Shown: positions 14,738 through 18,747 of the stretch, piece by piece
Numbering within the stretch: position 1 is the first letter of the stretch
Layout of the letters: each line of letters opens with the position of its first letter
Source: Clostridia bacterium
GTDB lineage: Bacteria; Bacillota; Clostridia; Oscillospirales; Acutalibacteraceae
DNA length: 18,747 nt
Direction: 5' to 3'
NCBI GenBank assembly: GCA_900767015.1
Contig: CAAFXQ010000187.1
Span: 1 to 18,747, forward strand
The notes under the pieces: generated by a model
What the model saw: the letters and a program-made list of their open reading frames with translations, nothing else
Database searches by the model: none
Told to the model about the DNA's origin: nothing
Program-made: the position numbers and the translations under genes

Positions 14738-14766
14738 ATTATATCATAAGAAACCTAAAAATTAAA
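14738..14766 (-). promoter_or_regulatory. Putative extended -10 promoter of nnr
   Basis: On the minus strand TGATATAAT (14746-14738) combines a perfect -10 with an extended TGn element. The -35 at 17 bp is weak (TTTAAT). It lies about 33 bp before the nnr start. Confidence 0.65.
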
Positions 14767-14800
14767 TATTTTTTTATAATGTCTTGCATTATTTTTTTGT

Positions 14801-14828
14801 TTGTGTTAAACTCTTAAGCAATGATACT
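14801..14828 (+). promoter_or_regulatory. Putative promoter of the pheST T-box leader
   Basis: TTGTGT (14801-14806) and GATACT (14823-14828) with a 16-bp spacer, just upstream of the first conserved T-box element. An alternative reading is TACTTT at 14825 with an extended TG. Boxes are moderate. Confidence 0.5.
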
Positions 14829-14844
14829 TTCAATAACGCTGTGA

Positions 14845-15076
14845 AAAAGAGAGTAAGTGGCCGGCGGCTCTTAGAGAGAAACCTGTTTGCTGGAATGGTT
14901 TTGTGTCCGCCCTCACCGAAGTTCACTTTGGAGCGGTCCGGCTCAAAACCCTTTTGGGGTCGGTAGGCCGGAACGGGTTATCTCCGTTAACGGATACAAG
15001 AGTGTTTGCTCAGGCAAAAATTAGGGTGGTACCGCGGAGTATGCTTCGTCCCTATCGTTGGGGGCGAAGCTTTTTT
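14845..15076 (+). ncRNA. T-box riboswitch (tRNA-Phe) controlling pheST
   Basis: The leader has the conserved T-box elements in order: AGAGAGTAAG at the 5' end of stem I (about 14848-14857), AGAGAGAA (14873-14880), GCTGGAA (about 14889), the specifier region GAAGTTCACTTTGGAG with codon TTC for Phe (14922-14924), and the T-box proper AGGGTGGTACCGCGG (15023-15037). In the latter, TGGT can pair with the ACCA end of uncharged tRNA-Phe. A terminator stem follows. Low charged tRNA-Phe should favour the antiterminator and raise pheST expression. The exact 5' boundary is approximate. Together with the promoter this fills the 420-bp gap between nnr and pheS. Confidence 0.96.
15043..15076 (+). terminator. 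T-box-controlled terminator before pheS
   Basis: A 10-bp stem GCTTCGTCCC (15043-15052) / GGGGCGAAGC (15061-15070), with one G-U pair, is followed by TTTTTT. It competes with the T-box antiterminator. Confidence 0.93.
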
Positions 15077-15125
15077 GTTTCGTCCGCAAGAAATACAATT
15101 TTTATCAAGAAAGGAAGAAACTGTT

Positions 15126-16145
15126 ATGAAACAGCAGCTTGAAGAAATTCGTGAAAGCGCAAAAAGTCAGCTTTCCAAAGCCGCATCGCTTGCCGAGCTT
15201 GACACTTTGAGAGTCAAGTATCTCGGTAAAAAAGGCGAGCTTACCGCCATCTTAAAACAAATGGGTAAGCTTTCCGCCGAGGAAAGACCGGTTATCGGTC
15301 AGCTTGCCAATGAAATCAGAGCCGATCTTGAAGCCTCAATTGCCGAAAGCGTAGAGGATATCAAGCAAAAGCTTCTTGAGCAGAAGCTCAAATCGGAAAA
15401 AATCGACGTAACCCTGCCCGCTAAGAAGCAGGCTTTGGGTCATAAGCATCCGCTTTCGATCGTACTTGACGAGGTTAAAGACATTTTCTTCGGAATGGGC
15501 TTCAGTATCGCTTCGGGTCCCGAGGTCGAATGGGACTACTATAACTTTGAAGCACTCAACATTCCCGAAAATCACCCGGCAAGAGATACACAGGACACCT
15601 TCTATATCACCGAAAAGATGCTTCTGAGAACGCAGACCTCACCGTGTCAGATCCGTGTCATGGAAAATCAGAAGCCGCCTATCAGAATTATTGCTCCCGG
15701 CCGTGTTTACCGTTCGGACGCCGTTGACGCCACCCATTCGCCGCTGTTCCATCAGATCGAGGGACTTGTTGTTGATAAAGGCATTACAATGGCTGACCTG
15801 AAGGGCAACCTGGAATCGTTTGCAAAGCGCCTTTACGGCGAACAGACGAAAATCCGGCTTCGTCCGCATCACTTCCCGTTCACCGAGCCGTCATGTGAGA
15901 TTGACGTTTCATGCTTCCGCTGCGGCGGCAAGGGCTGCCCGATGTGCAAGGGCGAGGGCTGGATTGAGATCTTAGGTGCCGGCATGGTTCACCCGAAGGT
16001 ACTTCGCAACTGCGGAATCGACCCCGATGTGTACAGCGGTTTTGCTTTCGGCTTAGGACTTGAAAGACTGGTTATGTTCCGCTTCAATATTGATGATATG
16101 CGTCTGCTTTATGAAAATGACGTAAGATTCCTCAATCAGTTTTAA
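15126..16145 (+). CDS. pheS: Phenylalanyl-tRNA synthetase alpha subunit
   Basis: A 339-residue class II aminoacyl-tRNA synthetase catalytic subunit that joins Phe to tRNA-Phe as an alpha2beta2 enzyme with PheT. An N-terminal coiled-coil tRNA-binding arm (about 1-85) is followed by the catalytic core: GRVYRSDAVDATHSPLFHQIEG (motif 2 region, about 190-211), the CFRCGGKGCPMCKGEGW segment with four cysteines, and motif 3 GLGLERLVMFRF near the C-terminus. Length is typical. The ATG at 15126 has AAAGGAAG upstream; a longer in-frame reading from 15006 would run through the T-box terminator and is rejected. pheT follows after 14 bp. Confidence 0.98.
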   Translation: MKQQLEEIRESAKSQLSKAASLAELDTLRVKYLGKKGELTAILKQMGKLSAEERPVIGQLANEIRADLEASIAESVEDIKQKLLEQKLKSEKIDVTLPAKKQALGHKHPLSIVLDEVKDIFFGMGFSIASGPEVEWDYYNFEALNIPENHPARDTQDTFYITEKMLLRTQTSPCQIRVMENQKPPIRIIAPGRVYRSDAVDATHSPLFHQIEGLVVDKGITMADLKGNLESFAKRLYGEQTKIRLRPHHFPFTEPSCEIDVSCFRCGGKGCPMCKGEGWIEILGAGMVHPKVLRNCGIDPDVYSGFAFGLGLERLVMFRFNIDDMRLLYENDVRFLNQF

Positions 16146-16159
16146 GGAGGTGCAGGGAA

Positions 16160-18541
16160 ATGAATTTATCGAAAAAATGGCTTCTTGACTTCGTTGACCT
16201 TGATGTCAGCGATAAGGAATTTGCCGATGAAATGACGCTTTCCGGCTCAAAGGTTGAGTCTTTCGAAGTGGAAGGCAGTGAGCTTGACAACATCATCACG
16301 GGTAAAATCGAAAGCCTTGAACGGCACCCGGATTCCGATCATATGTGGATCTGCATGGTCAATGTCGGCAAGGACGAAAACATTCAGATTGTTACCGGCG
16401 CACAAAATCTTAAAGTCGGTGACGTTGTACCCGTTGCGATGGATCATTCCGTGGTTCATGGCGGGCAGAAAATCACCAAGGGCAAGCTTCGTGGGGTTGA
16501 AAGCAACGGTATGCTTTGCTCGCTCGGTGAGCTTGGTCTGACGGCACACGACTTCCCGTATGCCATTGAGGACGGTATTTTCGTACTCGGCGACGACTGC
16601 GACCAAACGCTCGGCATTGATATCCGGGAAGCCATCGGCCTGAACGATACCGTAACCGAATTTGAAATCACCTCGAACCGTCCGGACTGCCTTTCGGTTA
16701 TCGGACTTGCAAGAGAAGCGGCGGCAACATTCAAAAAGCCGCTGAAAACACACATTCCGTATGTGTCTCCGTCTGACGGCGATGTCAACGAGCTTTTGAG
16801 CGTAGAAATCCAAAATCCCGATAAGTGTTACCGGTACTGCGGTGCGGTTGTCAAGAACGTAAGGGTAAAGGCTTCTCCCCGTTGGATGAGAGAGCGGCTT
16901 CGTGCCTGCGGCGTCAGACCCATTAACAATATCGTTGATATCACAAACTATGTTATGCTCGAATACGGTCAGCCGATGCACGCTTTTGACCTTCGGTTCA
17001 TCAACAATCACAGCATCGTTGTCAGAACCGCAAAGGACGGCGAGATGATTACAACGCTTGACGGAATCGAAAGAACGCTCACGCCCGAAATGCTCGTGAT
17101 TGCCGACTCCGACAAGCCTGTTGCTGTTGCCGGTGTCATGGGCGGCGAATACAGCGGAATCATGGACGACACGAATACAATCGTCTTTGAAAGTGCCTGC
17201 TTCAACGGCCCGTCGACAAGAATTACTTCTAAGAAGCTCGGACTTCGTACAGAGGCTTCCGGCAGATACGAAAAAGAACTTGATCCGCAAAACTGTATGC
17301 CGGCTCTGATGCGTGCGCTTGAATTGGTTCAGCTTCTTGACGCCGGTGATGTCGTAAACGGCATCATTGACTGCGATAAGTCCAATAAACTGCAAAGAAC
17401 ACTCCCGTTCCTGCCCGAATGGGTCAACAGCTTTATCGGTATTGACGTCAGCGCCGACGACCAGAGAGCGATTCTCGAAAGAATCGACGTCAAGGTTCAG
17501 GGCGACACGATCATCGTACCGTCTTTCCGGAACGATCTGGAGCATCTTGCGGATATCTCCGAAGAAATCGCCCGTTTCTACGGCTATCAGAACATTCCGA
17601 ACCGACCGCTTGCCGGTGTGGCAAATGCGGCTTTGACCGAAGCGCAAAGAATGGAAAAGACTGTTTCGTCAACGATGCTTGCGTGCGGCTTTACGGAAAT
17701 TGCGACATTCTCGTTCATCAGTCCCAAGGCTTACGATAAGATCAGACTGCCCGAAAACAGTCCGAAGAGAAACAGCGTCGTGATCTCGAATCCTTTGGGT
17801 GAAGACACAAGTGTTATGAGAACAACGGTTATTCCGTCCATGCTTGATGTTCTTTCAAGAAACTACAACAACCGCAACGAGTCAGCGGCACTGTTCGAGC
17901 TGTCTAATGAGTACATCTGGAAAGGACCCGATGAACTGCCCGATGAAAACGAAAAGCTGACACTCGGTATGTACGGTGCTCAGTACGATTTCTTTACCCT
18001 GAAGGGCGCTGTTGAGGAACTGTTTGACGTTGTCGGAATCAAGGATTACGACGTTGAGCCGCTTACAGACGACCCGACCTTCCATCCGGGAAGAACGGCT
18101 GTAATCAGAATCGGTGACGAAGTAATTTCCGTAATCGGTGAAGTACACCCGGCGGTTTTGAAGAATTACGATATCGGCGTGAAAGCCTATGTAGCGCAGG
18201 TTGATTTTGCTTCACTGTTAAAATACGGCGACAACAAGCGCAGCTACAAGGCGCTTCCGAAATTCCCGGCATCAAGCCGTGACCTTTCATTTGTCTGCGA
18301 CAGCGATGTACCCGTTATGAAGATTGAAAAGATCATCGCAAAAGCTGTCGGAAAGATTTTAGAAGACATTGCGCTGTTCGACGTTTATGTCGGCTCCCAG
18401 ATTCCCGAAGGTAAGAAGAGTGTTGCTTTCAGCGTCAGAATGAGAGCCGCCGACCGTACGCTTACCGATGCTGAGGCCGATTCTGCGGTGAAAAAGGCTG
18501 TTGACGAGCTTGAAAAACTCGATATTACCCTTCGCAGCTGA
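16160..18541 (+). CDS. pheT: Phenylalanyl-tRNA synthetase beta subunit
   Basis: A 793-residue PheT of normal length. Domains in order: an EMAP-II-like tRNA-binding OB domain (about 39-150; IQIVTGAQNLKVGDVVPVA), the B3/B4 editing domain (about 205-375, with RPINNIVDITNYVMLEYGQPMHAFD), the B5 domain (about 400-470), a catalytic-like core (about 485-680, starting with IARFYGYQNIP), and the C-terminal anticodon-binding FDX-ACB domain (about 698-793; KFPASSRDLSFVCD). The beta subunit binds tRNA and removes mischarged Tyr-tRNA-Phe. The ribosome binding site AAGGAGGTG overlaps the pheS stop codon, so the pair is coupled and shares T-box control. I see no convincing terminator behind it. Confidence 0.98.
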   Translation: MNLSKKWLLDFVDLDVSDKEFADEMTLSGSKVESFEVEGSELDNIITGKIESLERHPDSDHMWICMVNVGKDENIQIVTGAQNLKVGDVVPVAMDHSVVHGGQKITKGKLRGVESNGMLCSLGELGLTAHDFPYAIEDGIFVLGDDCDQTLGIDIREAIGLNDTVTEFEITSNRPDCLSVIGLAREAAATFKKPLKTHIPYVSPSDGDVNELLSVEIQNPDKCYRYCGAVVKNVRVKASPRWMRERLRACGVRPINNIVDITNYVMLEYGQPMHAFDLRFINNHSIVVRTAKDGEMITTLDGIERTLTPEMLVIADSDKPVAVAGVMGGEYSGIMDDTNTIVFESACFNGPSTRITSKKLGLRTEASGRYEKELDPQNCMPALMRALELVQLLDAGDVVNGIIDCDKSNKLQRTLPFLPEWVNSFIGIDVSADDQRAILERIDVKVQGDTIIVPSFRNDLEHLADISEEIARFYGYQNIPNRPLAGVANAALTEAQRMEKTVSSTMLACGFTEIATFSFISPKAYDKIRLPENSPKRNSVVISNPLGEDTSVMRTTVIPSMLDVLSRNYNNRNESAALFELSNEYIWKGPDELPDENEKLTLGMYGAQYDFFTLKGAVEELFDVVGIKDYDVEPLTDDPTFHPGRTAVIRIGDEVISVIGEVHPAVLKNYDIGVKAYVAQVDFASLLKYGDNKRSYKALPKFPASSRDLSFVCDSDVPVMKIEKIIAKAVGKILEDIALFDVYVGSQIPEGKKSVAFSVRMRAADRTLTDAEADSAVKKAVDELEKLDITLRS

Positions 18542-18570
18542 TAAAAATAATTAAAATTTGCCCAATATCC

Positions 18571-18599
18571 TTGTTTTCATAAAAAAAGTGTTGTATAAT
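18571..18599 (+). promoter_or_regulatory. Promoter of the ireB-like gene
   Basis: TTGTTT (18571-18576), a 17-bp spacer and a perfect TATAAT (18594-18599). A second TATAAT lies at 18604-18609. Confidence 0.7.
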
Positions 18600-18632
18600 A
18601 TTATATAATATAAATGTTTGGAGGGTCGGCTG

Positions 18633-18747
18633 ATGAACGACAGAACACGGGAGTTTTCCATTTACAAAGACGAGAATACGCAAATGCGTCAGGTTCTTAC
18701 CGAAGTTTATGAAGCGTTGGTTGAAAAGGGCTACAATCCGATCAATC
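18633..18747 (+). CDS. ireB: IreB-family (UPF0297) regulatory phosphoprotein, N-terminal part
   Basis: Only the first 38 codons are inside the window. They read MNDRTREFSIYKDENTQM, then VLTEVYEALVEKGYNPIN, which matches the start of the UPF0297/IreB family (about 90 residues in full). In Enterococcus, IreB is phosphorylated by the Ser/Thr kinase IreK and modulates cephalosporin tolerance; the role in other Firmicutes is less clear. The start ATG has GGAGGGT 6-7 bp upstream. In many Firmicutes ruvX (Holliday junction resolvase-like) follows, which would lie outside this window. Confidence 0.85.
   Translation, partial: MNDRTREFSIYKDENTQMRQVLTEVYEALVEKGYNPIN

Noticed and set aside
15006..15125. 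40-codon N-terminal extension of pheS
   Set aside because: It would run through the T-box antiterminator and terminator and has no SD; homologous PheS proteins start at the MKQQL methionine.
16247..17647. Long minus-strand open frame (466 codons) opposite pheT
   Set aside because: It is a shadow of pheT. It has no ribosome binding site and no recognisable family, while pheT motifs are intact on the other strand.
1..18747. CRISPR arrays, insertion sequences, phage genes, toxin-antitoxin or defence systems, tRNA genes
   Set aside because: I searched by eye on both strands and saw no direct-repeat arrays, transposase or integrase motifs, or tRNA-like cloverleafs. The window reads as ordinary chromosome.

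Overview
The window looks like a piece of chromosome from a gut-type Clostridia member (Firmicutes/Bacillota; an Oscillospiraceae-like origin is my inference). The support is strong purine-rich Shine-Dalgarno (SD) sequences, TTGACA/TATAAT promoters in AT-rich gaps, a phenylalanine T-box in front of pheST, a preQ1-I riboswitch in front of queT, the DUF421/DUF4363 pair, an Eis-type acetyltransferase and an ireB-like gene at the right edge. Coding density is high, and I see no insertion sequence, phage, CRISPR, tRNA or rRNA gene.

Left part (1-2700, all minus strand): the 5' part of an AraC-family regulator that runs off the window, then a two-gene operon of a DUF2804 protein and a ketopantoate-reductase-family enzyme, closed by a clear terminator. 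Middle left (2655-7148, plus strand): serC behind a perfect consensus promoter, a secreted alpha/beta hydrolase, pyrG (CTP synthase), and queT under a preQ1-I riboswitch. Next, an Eis-like N-acetyltransferase (minus) and an MFS transporter (plus) diverge from a gap with one well-spaced promoter in each direction. Both outer ends of that pair meet their neighbours at terminators that look bidirectional.

Middle right (9995-14705, all minus strand): six co-directional genes in transcription order: nnr (NAD(P)HX repair), a small lipoprotein, DUF421, DUF4363, nfeD and an SPFH/band-7 protein. Internal promoters lie before DUF421 and nfeD, and an internal terminator lies between nnr and the lipoprotein gene. 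NfeD and SPFH form a known membrane-microdomain pair. DUF421 and DUF4363 overlap by 4 bp and probably act together in the envelope.

Right part (14800-18747, plus strand): T-box leader, pheS, pheT, then the start of an ireB-like gene with its own promoter.

Most of the window is housekeeping. I found no clear new multi-gene system. The observations most worth checking are regulatory: an 11-bp perfect hairpin placed exactly between the only good SD and the start codon of the DUF421 gene; a pyrG leader with a T-run near the predicted transcription start in place of the Bacillus-type attenuator; a lipoprotein gene whose SD follows directly on the U-tract of a terminator; and the uncharacterised gene pairs DUF2804/ketopantoate reductase and DUF421/DUF4363.
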